DNA of 14,069 nt from an uncultured Granulosicoccus sp. (GCA_938016235.1 CALLPU010000089.1:1-14069); one strand, 5' to 3'; shown: positions 1-7,418, numbered from the stretch's first letter. Notes: generated by a model from the sequence alone, not told the origin. Numbers and translations are program-made.

Positions 1-1
1 G

Positions 2-760
2 TGCGTATATACCGACAACGTGCTGGGTGGCAGGCTGGCCGCTCGCTGCCTGTTGAATCATGGCCATCAGCACATTGGCATGATTGCAGGCCCCAACAGC
101 TTTTCCGAATCCCATCAGCGCACCGCCGGGTTTGAATCGGAGCTTGAAATAAACGGACTGGAACTGGCGATCAAGGTCGAGGGTGACTTCCACGAAGCGC
201 GCGGAGCCGAGGCTATGGAGGCCTTGCTGGATTCGGGAAAAAAATTCACCGCCGTTTTCATACACAACGATGAAATGGCATTTGGCGCACTCACGACGTG
301 TCGACTTCGCGGCGTTCGCGTACCCGAGGATCTTTCCATGATTGGCTATGACGGGCTGGCGATGTGCGATTTCGTTGCACCAAAGCTCACGACCATTCAA
401 CAGCCTTTGCGCCAGCTCGGCGAACAGGCTGCCAGCATTCTGTGCGCAATGCTCGACGGTTCAGACAATCCGATACCCAGCACCGCCAACGTGCATACGC
501 CAGTACTGGCTGAACGAGAATCGGTAGCGCCGCCACACGGTTATCGTTCACAGCAGGTCGTGCTGACACAACGAGAAACCGAGTGCCTGACCTGGACCGC
601 ACGCGGCAAGACGTCATGGGAGATTTCGGTCATTCTGGGGGTCTCGGAAAGCACGGCTACGTTTCACTTGCGCAATGCGGTGATCAAACTGCAAGCCAGC
701 AATCGCACGCATGCGGTTGCAAAGGCCCTGCAATCTGGCCTGATAGAACTTGTCGCGTGA
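2..760 (+). CDS. LacI-type sensor / LuxR-type HTH hybrid transcriptional regulator (5' end cut off)
   Basis: The reading frame is already open at the left edge, so this is the 3' part of a longer gene. A GTG at 20 lies inside the domain and is not a credible start. About the first 175 visible residues match the C-terminal half of a LacI/PurR-type ligand-binding domain. They show the TDN...GG..A opening, the GH..IG turn, HNDEMAFGAL, VPEDLSMIGYDG, a P.LTTI.QP strand and a closing LAERES. After a short linker comes a LuxR/GerE helix-turn-helix of about 60 residues. It starts LTQRETECL and contains GKTSWEI, GVSE, the FHLRN recognition-helix region and KL.A.NR..AV. This pattern is closest to the HTH of quorum-sensing LuxR proteins. 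LacI regulators normally carry the HTH at the N terminus; whether one is also present here cannot be seen. It lies 93 nt upstream of the ALDH and SDR genes on the same strand and is probably their regulator (inference). The ligand is unknown. Confidence 0.85.
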   Translation, partial: CVYTDNVLGGRLAARCLLNHGHQHIGMIAGPNSFSESHQRTAGFESELEINGLELAIKVEGDFHEARGAEAMEALLDSGKKFTAVFIHNDEMAFGALTTCRLRGVRVPEDLSMIGYDGLAMCDFVAPKLTTIQQPLRQLGEQAASILCAMLDGSDNPIPSTANVHTPVLAERESVAPPHGYRSQQVVLTQRETECLTWTARGKTSWEISVILGVSESTATFHLRNAVIKLQASNRTHAVAKALQSGLIELVA

Positions 761-853
761 TAAAAGGGTGTCATATGGCCGCCTGTACGGAGTACCGGCT
801 CAGCACCACGAAGAACCACACTGGAAGAACCTCACTACAAGAAATCATGTCTA

Positions 854-2308
854 ATGTCTGTTGAAAGTCTCTGGTTCGATTCGTCACGATGCTTTGTCGA
901 CAACGAATGGATTGCCCCGGTCAATCATCAGTACCTGGAACTGTACAACCCCTCTGATGGGTCTGTGCTGTGTCAGATCGCCCGCGGTGATTCGGATGAT
1001 GTGGATATCGCCGTTGAATCTGCCTCCCGTGCATTGAACGGTATCTGGGGACGAACGAGCGCACTGGAGAGAGGCCGTATTCTGCATCGCATGGGCGAAC
1101 TGGTGCTGGAGAAAACAGAACAACTGGCCAGAATCGAGTCGCTGGATGTGGGTAAACCGCTCACTCAAGCCAGAGCAGATGCTGTGGCACTGGCCCGTTA
1201 CCTGGAATTCTATGGCGGTGCCGTCGACAAGATACACGGGCAGACAATTCCCTACCTGGACGGCTATACGGTTTATACCCTGAGGGAGCCACATGGCATT
1301 GCCGGCCACATCATTCCGTGGAATTACCCGATGCAGATTATCGGTCGATCCGTGGGTGCTGCCTTGGCCATGGGCAATGTCAGTGTGTTGAAGCCGGCTG
1401 AAGAGGCTTGCCTCACGGCGCTTGCATTTGCGGATATTGCACGCCAGGCGGGGCTACCTCCCGGTGTACTGAACGTCATACCGGGTTTGGGGGCAGAGGC
1501 CGGTGCCGCATTGGCCAGTCATCCTTCAGTCAATCATCTCTCTTTCACAGGTTCTGTTGGCGTGGGCAAGCTCATCCAGGCCAGTGCGGCGGACAACATC
1601 GTACCTGTCACGCTGGAACTGGGCGGGAAATCACCGCAGCTGGTCTTTGCCGATGCAGACATCGATGCGGCCCTGCCCTTCCTGGTTAACGCTGGCATTC
1701 AGAACGCGGGCCAGACATGCTCGGCCTCATCCAGAATACTGGTGCACCGGAGCGTCTATGAGCAGGTTGTGGACAAGATGGCGGCACGCTATACGAGCTT
1801 GCGTGTCGGACCGGCTCTGGATGACCTTGATGTTGGCCCGCTGATCTCAGCAAGGCAACGCGCCATCGTTCAGAGTTTCATGGATAAAGGAGACGACTTG
1901 ACGGTTGCCGCTCGCGCTCAAGTCAATGATCAATTACCCGGCAACGGCTTTTATGTATCACCGGTTCTGTTCAGTGATGTCAGCGCCAACCACCCGTTGG
2001 CACACGAGGAAATTTTTGGCCCGGTGCAAGTTATCATGCCATTCGATAACGATGATGAGGCGATCGCCATCGCCAACGGCACACGCTACGGCCTCGTTGC
2101 CTCTCTCTGGACCCAGAACGGCGCGCGGCAAATGCGGCTGGCCAGACGTCTTCGCTCCGGGCAAGTCTTTATCAACAACTACGGTGCCGGCGGCGGAGTG
2201 GAACTACCTTTCGGTGGTAGTGGCCATTCCGGCCACGGCCGGGAGAAAGGATTTGAAGCGTTGTATGGATTCTCTACTTTGAAAACCGTTGCCGCCAAAC
2301 ACGACTGA
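854..2308 (+). CDS. NAD(P)-dependent aldehyde dehydrogenase
   Basis: This is a full-length (484 aa) member of the aldehyde dehydrogenase superfamily, which oxidises an aldehyde to a carboxylate with NAD(P)+. Visible motifs in order are PWNYP with the oxyanion Asn (N157), the cofactor-binding VLKPAEE (K180), the Rossmann turn FTGSVGVG (231-238), LELGGKSP with the general base E255, GQTCSASSR with the nucleophile C289, and EEIFGP (385-390). All expected catalytic residues are present. The ATG at 854 gives the normal family N terminus. Another ATG at 847 is out of frame and ends after five codons. No clear Shine-Dalgarno sequence precedes 854. The gene lies downstream of the hybrid regulator and 12 nt before an SDR gene, which suggests an operon that oxidises an alcohol to an aldehyde to an acid. 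The substrate cannot be read from the sequence; betaine-aldehyde-like and other small aldehydes are all possible. Confidence 0.95.
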   Translation: MSVESLWFDSSRCFVDNEWIAPVNHQYLELYNPSDGSVLCQIARGDSDDVDIAVESASRALNGIWGRTSALERGRILHRMGELVLEKTEQLARIESLDVGKPLTQARADAVALARYLEFYGGAVDKIHGQTIPYLDGYTVYTLREPHGIAGHIIPWNYPMQIIGRSVGAALAMGNVSVLKPAEEACLTALAFADIARQAGLPPGVLNVIPGLGAEAGAALASHPSVNHLSFTGSVGVGKLIQASAADNIVPVTLELGGKSPQLVFADADIDAALPFLVNAGIQNAGQTCSASSRILVHRSVYEQVVDKMAARYTSLRVGPALDDLDVGPLISARQRAIVQSFMDKGDDLTVAARAQVNDQLPGNGFYVSPVLFSDVSANHPLAHEEIFGPVQVIMPFDNDDEAIAIANGTRYGLVASLWTQNGARQMRLARRLRSGQVFINNYGAGGGVELPFGGSGHSGHGREKGFEALYGFSTLKTVAAKHD

Positions 2309-2320
2309 TACCCCTTCATC

Positions 2321-3112
2321 ATGCACAATCAATCAGCAGACCAACCACAACGCCGACTGTCAGGAAAGTGCGCCATTGTCACCGGAGGTGCTTCGGGATT
2401 CGGCGCGGGCATTGTTCGCAAGTTCGTCGCAGAAGGTGCCGCGGTCATGATCGCCGACCTCAACCTTGAAGCAGCCGAAACCCTGGCCCACTCGCTGGCG
2501 AGCGATCAGGAGGGTGCTCAGGTCCTTGCCTGTCGTGCTGACGTGAGCCAGGCAGGCGAAGTACAGGCGCTTGTTGACGCTACCGTATCGGCCTATGACG
2601 CCATCGACATTGTCGTCAATAACGCAGGCATCACCCACATGCCGGCTCCCATGGAAACCATCAGCGAGGAGGACTTTGACCGTGTTTTCTCAGTCAATGC
2701 CAAATCGGTGTATCTGACCGCTCGTTATGCGGTACCCATCATGAAGGCACAACAACGCGGCACCATACTCAATGTGGCGTCTACCGGAGGGGTCAGCCCA
2801 CGTCCCAACCTGAGCTGGTACAACGCGACCAAAGGCTGGATGATTACCGCTACGCGCTCCATGGCCGTGGAGCTGGCACCGGCTGGCATCCGTGTGAATG
2901 CTCTGAACCCGGTTGCCGGCGAAACGCCTTTGCTGAAATCCTTCATGGGCGAAGACACGCCCGAAGTACGCGCCCGATTCCTGTCCACCATTCCGCTTGG
3001 CAGGTTCTCCACACCGGAGGACATGGGCAACGCGGCGTGTTATCTGTGCTCAGATGAAGCCAGCATGGTCACCGGCGTTTGCCTTGAAGTAGACGGTGGG
3101 CGTTGCATCTAA
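2321..3112 (+). CDS. SDR-family NAD(P)-dependent oxidoreductase
   Basis: This 263-residue protein has the classical short-chain dehydrogenase layout. It shows the TGGASGFG nucleotide-binding turn (21-28), an acidic residue after beta-strand 2 (D46, which usually favours NAD+ over NADP+), CRADVS (71-76), NNAG (100-103), the catalytic Ser154 in NVAST, and the YNATK pair Y167/K171. It ends in the usual VDGG segment. The Ser-to-Tyr spacing of 13 is canonical. The family resembles FabG and glucose-1-dehydrogenase-type enzymes, but lone SDRs next to an ALDH usually oxidise or reduce a small alcohol or ketone in catabolism. It starts 12 nt after the ALDH stop with no strong ribosome-binding site, so translational coupling is likely. 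The substrate is unknown. Confidence 0.93.
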   Translation: MHNQSADQPQRRLSGKCAIVTGGASGFGAGIVRKFVAEGAAVMIADLNLEAAETLAHSLASDQEGAQVLACRADVSQAGEVQALVDATVSAYDAIDIVVNNAGITHMPAPMETISEEDFDRVFSVNAKSVYLTARYAVPIMKAQQRGTILNVASTGGVSPRPNLSWYNATKGWMITATRSMAVELAPAGIRVNALNPVAGETPLLKSFMGEDTPEVRARFLSTIPLGRFSTPEDMGNAACYLCSDEASMVTGVCLEVDGGRCI

Positions 3113-3129
3113 CCTGAATGGCTCATTCA

Positions 3130-3145
3130 TCACCCAGGTTGGTGA
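3130..3145. other. Small inverted repeat between convergent genes
   Basis: TCACC-CAGGTT-GGTGA forms a 5-bp stem with a 6-nt loop between the convergent SDR and chemoreceptor genes. No T-run follows on either strand, so it is at best a weak terminator candidate. Nothing else is evident in the 83-nt gap. Confidence 0.2.
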
Positions 3146-3195
3146 ATCATCCCGTAGCACAACAACTGTCGAACACCTGATCTCAGCCCACAACA

Positions 3196-5103
3196 TCACG
3201 CTGCGTAGCGCGCAGTCAGTTCGATGTTGCCGCGCGCGCTGTCACGCAGCTGGTCAGATGCTTTCTGCACCTCGGCCGCGGAGCTCTGGGTTACCTGTTG
3301 TCGCTCAGCGACATCGGCAATCAGTTCACGTACTGTTTTGTTATCCCCGGTTGTATTGCTGACCAGCTCGGTAATGACCTGAGCCGCATCAGACTGCTCT
3401 TGCACCGCTTGCGATATGCTGGCCTGTATGTCGTCAATCTCAGAGACAATCGAGTTGATACTGGCAATAGCTTCAACCGCATTGTCCGTATCGCCTCGTA
3501 TGGCGGAGATTCGGCGCTCGATTTCATCAGTGGCCTTGTTGGTCTCCTTGGCCAGCTCCTTCACCTCGTTAGCAACCACGGCAAAGCCCTTACCGGCCTC
3601 GCCTGCGCGAGCAGCTTCTATGGTGGCATTCAGTGCCAGCAGGTTGGTCTGCTCAGCAACCGAGGTTATCAGCTTGATGACGTTTCCAATGTCGGTGGAA
3701 GATTCTGACAGTTGACGCATCGTGGCATCCGTACTGCGCGCCAGCTCCACGGCATGCGTGGCAACACCGGAAGCTTGTTCTGCACTACCGGCAATACCTC
3801 TGATCCCCGTGTCCATCTGTTTGATGTTCGTTGCAACCTGAAGCAGTGCTTCCTTGACAGTGACTGCACCTTCCAGCACCTGCTGCGTCTGCAGCGTGTT
3901 CATTTGCGCTCCATCGTTAATCGACCTGCCCAGCTCACCCAAGTGTGTCGCAGCCTCGTTCAACGTACCTGCCTCTAACGAGATACTGGTAAAGTCCCTG
4001 TCAAACTGACCGAACAGGTTCTCAAGGTCCGTCGTCATAGAGCCAAGATCATCGTCAGGTCTGGCTTCGCTTTCCGGGTGTGCCGCGAGATACTTCAAAT
4101 CGCCATGTGCCGCAGCGTGAACAGCCTCTGATAGCCGTTGAATGCGCGAACGCAGTTGTTTTTCGCGCTTGCCCGCCTCTTCTGCCAACTCAACCGTATG
4201 CGCTTTTTCTCGATCTTCCGATGCAGCACGTTCGGTGGCCAACTCGCTCTTCAGCGCGTTCTGCTTCACCAGCTCACGCTCTTCAATGGCAAGCTCCGCA
4301 GAACGTTGCAAGGCCAGACCGGTAATACGGTTGCGCCGAAACGTTTCAAGTGCGCGAGCCAGATCACCAATCTCATCACCACGATCGGTACACGGTAGAT
4401 TGACTTTGTTGTCATCCTCACTCAGCTGCGAAGCAACTCGCACGAGTTGCTTCAACGGTACAACGAGACGCTTGTTCAGCACCAGTGAAAACACCAACAT
4501 GGCAATGCCCAGACCAATCACGGAAAGCAGCATGAAATAGCGGGCTTGATCCGCTTCCGCCTTTATCTGCCCGGCTATCAGCGTATCCACCTGTGTATCA
4601 TAGGCATCAACCAGTTCGTCAAGGAGATCGGTTGGCGCTCGATCTTTTCCTCTGACCTGCGTGTCAGCCTGCCGCTGATTCTGATTCGGCGCCTCTTGCA
4701 AAAAGGCTATTGCTGATCTGTAGGCAGCACTCAGATCGTTAGAGGATGTAATGAATTCATCAAGTAACGCGGTAGTTGCCGAGGATTTGCTCAGTGAACG
4801 AAGTTCAGATGCCCTTGCAAGTACCTGCTTTTCCTCTTCAAGAAAGAGCGCCAGGTACTTGTCCATATCGTCGGAATCGTGCCCTCTGAGAAGAATATTC
4901 TTCCATTCCTGTACCTGCTTCTTCAAGTGCACCTGTGCTTCTCGAGCAACCAGTTGCTGCTTTAACTCCGCCGACAGCAACTGCGTGACCGCCACACTGG
5001 ACTTCTCACCCTGCTGACTGATAAACGCCAATAGGGAAACAGATACCAGAATCGTCAGCAACAGCCCACAGTTTATCTTCCAGGCAATACCTAAACTCTT
5101 CAT
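3196..5103 (-). CDS. Methyl-accepting chemotaxis protein (transmembrane chemoreceptor)
   Basis: This 635-residue chemoreceptor should sit in the inner membrane, sense ligands in the periplasm and control CheA through CheW. An N-terminal membrane segment (about 8-30) is followed by a periplasmic helical domain (about 31-188). That domain contains QEWKNILLRG (65-74), a signature seen in many four-helix-bundle sensors. A second membrane segment (about 189-209) leads into a HAMP domain (about 210-262) with VPLKQL and DEIGDLARALETF. A long charged coiled coil and a second HAMP-like stretch (about 318-372) follow, then the cytoplasmic signalling domain. Its highly conserved tip lies around 482-516, with EQTNLLALNATIEAARAGE and GFAVVANEVK. 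The C terminus ends RYAA, with no CheR-docking pentapeptide of the NWETF type, so its adaptation probably relies on other receptors or on pentapeptide-independent methylation (inference). The ligand is unknown and no other che genes are visible. Confidence 0.95.
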   Translation of the reverse strand: MKSLGIAWKINCGLLLTILVSVSLLAFISQQGEKSSVAVTQLLSAELKQQLVAREAQVHLKKQVQEWKNILLRGHDSDDMDKYLALFLEEEKQVLARASELRSLSKSSATTALLDEFITSSNDLSAAYRSAIAFLQEAPNQNQRQADTQVRGKDRAPTDLLDELVDAYDTQVDTLIAGQIKAEADQARYFMLLSVIGLGIAMLVFSLVLNKRLVVPLKQLVRVASQLSEDDNKVNLPCTDRGDEIGDLARALETFRRNRITGLALQRSAELAIEERELVKQNALKSELATERAASEDREKAHTVELAEEAGKREKQLRSRIQRLSEAVHAAAHGDLKYLAAHPESEARPDDDLGSMTTDLENLFGQFDRDFTSISLEAGTLNEAATHLGELGRSINDGAQMNTLQTQQVLEGAVTVKEALLQVATNIKQMDTGIRGIAGSAEQASGVATHAVELARSTDATMRQLSESSTDIGNVIKLITSVAEQTNLLALNATIEAARAGEAGKGFAVVANEVKELAKETNKATDEIERRISAIRGDTDNAVEAIASINSIVSEIDDIQASISQAVQEQSDAAQVITELVSNTTGDNKTVRELIADVAERQQVTQSSAAEVQKASDQLRDSARGNIELTARYAA

Positions 5104-5137
5104 AAGAACACAGATCAGAAACCATTCGCTTCATCGG

Positions 5138-5145
5138 ATATCGGC
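5138..5145 (-). promoter_or_regulatory. Possible flagellar sigma factor (sigma-28) -10 element upstream of the chemoreceptor
   Basis: On the minus strand the sequence reads GCCGATAT, matching 7 of 8 bases of the sigma-28 (FliA) -10 consensus GCCGATAA. It lies about 35 nt before the chemoreceptor ATG. A TAAA is found upstream, but the gap to GCCG is 11 nt rather than the usual 15, so the -35 match is imperfect. Chemoreceptor genes are common FliA targets, which makes the site plausible but unproven. Confidence 0.35.
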
Positions 5146-5352
5146 TGCAATTCCCGTTTATGTGTCTCGTTTCGGTTAGATAGACCCGGGTATCCGTTAC
5201 ATCACGACACTCGTTTAAGTCGCCGGTCTCTGATGCTTTACAGTTAATACGCTCCAGAACATTGGCACTCAACGCCTCCCAGTGCTAACAACTCACACGG
5301 GTTACTCGATGCTATAACTGAATGGGAACAGGGGCTCTTGTAACTGGTCACA

Positions 5353-5368
5353 TGGACATCAAGGTCCA
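5353..5368. promoter_or_regulatory. Inverted repeat in the divergent intergenic region, possible operator
   Basis: TGGAC-ATCAAG-GTCCA is a perfect 5-bp dyad with a 6-nt centre, located 54 nt before the ATG at 5423. The 319-nt region between the divergent chemoreceptor and the unknown gene pair holds this dyad and the sigma-28-like -10. I see no gene there and no convincing sigma-70 promoter. The dyad could be an operator, but chance is not excluded. Confidence 0.3.
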
Positions 5369-5422
5369 CAGGAAATGCGTCGCTATCCTGTTAAAGCAGT
5401 TTAATTTTTCGGGGGTATGCTT

Positions 5423-6055
5423 ATGAACGCTGCATCGAGTGATTGCCTGATACATCCAACAGAAAGCCTGCAGGATTTTTTCAGGCAACGCATCGAAAGC
5501 TCAGTCGAGAAGCTCAATATAGACAAAAACGATGAGGCCCTGTGGTATCTCACTCGTCTGTTGTGCAACTTCTCCCGAACACACCGCTTTCTCGACGACA
5601 ACAACACGCGAGCGGCGTTAACACCTCTGGCTGAATACTATCGATTGGCGCTGGAGTCCCACACCAAACAGGAGCGTCACCTGCAACTGCAAAGACTCGG
5701 TGATGTGGCCATCGTTGTCGCCGGACTGTTTGCAGGCGCTCTGCAGAGAAAACCTGTCAGCGTGCGTTATTACATGTCCATGGGAGAAGCTGCGTACGCC
5801 ACGCTGGCCGATGAAGCCGCCCACTCCACACGGCAGAAATCCTTGCAGGCAGTCTTTGAATCCTTGTCTAACGACTTCAGTGAGTATGTTGTTGCTCTTT
5901 CAGAAATACCCACTCAAACCAGCCATGAGGACAATTTGCTGCAGATGATCGACGAATGGGAAACCACCCAACACCCGGCGCTGGCAACGGCGTTGCGCAG
6001 GCGAGGCGTGTTCATCGAAGACACCACCGAGCCGTGTGAAACCCTGGTTCACTGA
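5423..6055 (+). CDS. Conserved-looking protein of unknown function, first of a coupled pair
   Basis: I do not recognise a named family. ATGs exist at 5417 and 5423. The GGGGG at 5411-5415 is too close to the first and well spaced (7 nt) for the second, so 5423 is preferred (210 aa). The protein is acidic, mainly helical and lacks a signal peptide or membrane segment, so it is probably cytoplasmic. Segments that look conserved rather than random are ALWYLTRLLCNFSR (about 39-52), LTPLAEYYRLALES (about 67-80), LQRLGDVAIVVAGLF (about 89-103) and VSVRYYMSMGEAAYATLA (about 112-129). The pattern of LGD, AG and YY..MG.AAY recalls unnamed hypothetical proteins I associate with gammaproteobacteria and myxobacteria, but I cannot give an accession or role. 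It ends 2 nt before the next gene, so the two are almost certainly co-translated and may act together. Confidence 0.8.
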   Translation: MNAASSDCLIHPTESLQDFFRQRIESSVEKLNIDKNDEALWYLTRLLCNFSRTHRFLDDNNTRAALTPLAEYYRLALESHTKQERHLQLQRLGDVAIVVAGLFAGALQRKPVSVRYYMSMGEAAYATLADEAAHSTRQKSLQAVFESLSNDFSEYVVALSEIPTQTSHEDNLLQMIDEWETTQHPALATALRRRGVFIEDTTEPCETLVH

Positions 6056-6057
6056 TC

Positions 6058-6747
6058 ATGATAGTCGGACAACTGCAATCTCGACTGCAGCGCCAGTACG
6101 ACCTGGCGTTCCCTTACGAGGTTGTCCAGTTTGTATCGCACGACGAGCAACTTGCCAGACAACTGTCGCAACAAGGGCAAGCACCTGACGCTCGGAGTGA
6201 GCACAGTCGGCCCCACCCAGAGCCCGAATGCCTATTCATTCAGCAAGGCAGCGACACACTGGAATTTACGCTCTACCTCGACAAGACGGTTATGGCAGCA
6301 GTTAGTCGACATCAGGAGACCGACCAGCACACTGCATCGGCAGACACAACCGCGTCTCTGGATAATCTGTGTACCGTGATGGAAGGCGTCAGTCATGCCG
6401 TGTGCCTACTCTGGCATGCCCACCATGAACGGCAGATCCGACCTGTCGATCTTGAGTTACAAGCAGAGATAGACAAGTTTCTGTTGCTACTCACCTCCAG
6501 TGAGCGATGCCTTGATCGCAGGCAGCTACACCAGCAACTGTTCCACCAGTGCCGATATGTATCAGAGCCCGGTAGCGAACTTCATGCACGTTACCGGCGA
6601 GCTAACGATTTTGCGGCAGACTACTGCCGTTGGCTGGTCACGCAGTTCATCGACAATCTGGATACCAGCGGACTTAAAACAGAGCTGGCGCGTTTCTACC
6701 GACTATCCGGGCAAGCCAAGTTTGACCGAATACAACGTCTGCACTAG
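6058..6747 (+). CDS. Protein of unknown function, second of a coupled pair
   Basis: This 229-residue protein has no family I can name. It starts 2 nt after the stop of the preceding gene, so translational coupling is expected. No signal peptide or membrane helix is obvious, so it is probably cytoplasmic. The N-terminal part (about 13-75) looks like a mixed alpha/beta segment ending in LEFTLYLDKTVM. A variable, polar Gln/His-rich stretch follows (about 84-100). The middle contains LCTVMEGVSHAVCLLWHA (about 104-121) and LELQAEIDKFLLLL (about 132-145), which look like the conserved core. The C-terminal half is helical and basic (HARYRRANDFAADYCRWL, about 176-193; FYRLSGQAKFDRIQ, about 213-226). 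The pair is not next to a recognisable pathway, and the adjacent chemoreceptor is on the opposite strand, so no function is proposed. Confidence 0.8.
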   Translation: MIVGQLQSRLQRQYDLAFPYEVVQFVSHDEQLARQLSQQGQAPDARSEHSRPHPEPECLFIQQGSDTLEFTLYLDKTVMAAVSRHQETDQHTASADTTASLDNLCTVMEGVSHAVCLLWHAHHERQIRPVDLELQAEIDKFLLLLTSSERCLDRRQLHQQLFHQCRYVSEPGSELHARYRRANDFAADYCRWLVTQFIDNLDTSGLKTELARFYRLSGQAKFDRIQRLH

Positions 6748-6809
6748 TGGGTAGTGGGTCGTGCGATTAATTCAGCGCCGGCTACTGTCCACGTCAAAGC
6801 GGCCACACC

Positions 6810-7292
6810 TCACACCTGTACTGCCATGAGATCCAACTGCTGCGTGCCCGACATCATCAGTTTGCTCTGTAAACTGGCGATAGCCGCATAGTGTTGCATG
6901 AGCTTGATAAACGACAAAAAGCGGTTTGTGGAATACGGCAGCAACGTTAGAACCTGGTGAGCGGTGGAGCTTCGTTCAAACTGTGACCGCGCGTCAATCT
7001 GCTGCTGGCGAATAAATTCGATACGCTGGCGATGTGTCTTCAGCAGATCCTTGATGGTCACGGTGTCAGCGCTGGATTCCAGCAAAACGCTGTGTTTCAC
7101 CGGTTTATCGCTGGCCCATGACAAGGCCTGCTGAACCGCGGGCATCAGACTGGCTGTTCGAGGCAGCTCACCCGCCAGTGCGCTTTTGACAAGGTCGCCA
7201 CCCATCAGTGCAATCAAACACAGAACCCAGATAACCAAACCGGATGCAAGTCTGTGAACATTGCGTGCAGTGTTCTGTCGAGAACGGTACAT
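6810..7292 (-). CDS. Small unknown protein with N-terminal signal or membrane anchor
   Basis: This is a 160-residue protein with no recognised family. The N terminus has a basic stretch (residues 3-14) followed by a hydrophobic helix (about 17-31, LASGLVIWVLCLIAL), then SALAGE around 37-42, a possible signal-peptidase site after ALA. The mature part is polar and predicted helical, with KTHRQRIEFIRQQQIDARSQFERSS (about 85-109) as a probable amphipathic or coiled region. A candidate AGGA lies 8 nt before the ATG. It follows gph on the same strand after a 126-nt gap that holds several inverted repeats, so it may have its own promoter. A real gene is supported by the sensible signal-like N terminus and ribosome-binding site, but the function is unknown. 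Confidence 0.65.
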   Translation of the reverse strand: MYRSRQNTARNVHRLASGLVIWVLCLIALMGGDLVKSALAGELPRTASLMPAVQQALSWASDKPVKHSVLLESSADTVTIKDLLKTHRQRIEFIRQQQIDARSQFERSSTAHQVLTLLPYSTNRFLSFIKLMQHYAAIASLQSKLMMSGTQQLDLMAVQV

Positions 7293-7347
7293 TGGAGGAG
7301 TCCTGAGTATTCGCTGTGATAACTCAGTGTTGCCGACAGGTACACCC

Positions 7348-7367
7348 GCCGACGTGACTCAGTCGGC
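7348..7367. other. Inverted repeat between gph and the small unknown gene
   Basis: GCCGAC-N8-GTCGGC is a perfect 6-bp stem. No T-run follows on the minus strand, so it is not a convincing rho-independent terminator for gph. It could be part of the leader or operator of the small downstream gene. Confidence 0.3.
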
Positions 7368-7375
7368 ATCGATCC

Positions 7376-7389
7376 TGTGAATATTCACA
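7376..7389. promoter_or_regulatory. Perfect 14-bp palindrome, candidate operator
   Basis: TGTGAATATTCACA is a perfect palindrome with 7-bp arms. It lies 84 nt upstream (minus strand) of the small unknown gene and 29 nt beyond the gph stop. The half-sites TGTGA and TCACA match the CRP half-site, but they are separated by 4 bp, not the 6 bp of canonical CRP sites. That is the spacing used by FNR/DNR-type regulators of the same superfamily. It is therefore a candidate site for a CRP/FNR-family protein or another dimeric regulator. Confidence 0.4.
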
Positions 7390-7418
7390 TTTTCCGGATA
7401 TTCCAGCAGATGTATTTT

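Noticed and set aside
583..864. Frame overlapping the end of the hybrid regulator and the ALDH start
   Set aside because: It overlaps the well-supported LuxR HTH in another frame. Its product is unlike any known protein and it has no separate ribosome-binding site.
6748..6809. Terminator between the unknown pair and the small unknown gene
   Set aside because: No stable hairpin with a T-run could be found in this 62-nt convergent gap.
7376..7389. Canonical CRP-binding site
   Set aside because: The half-sites match TGTGA/TCACA, but the centre is 4 bp rather than 6, so it is not a standard CRP site. It is kept only as a candidate CRP/FNR-family or other operator.
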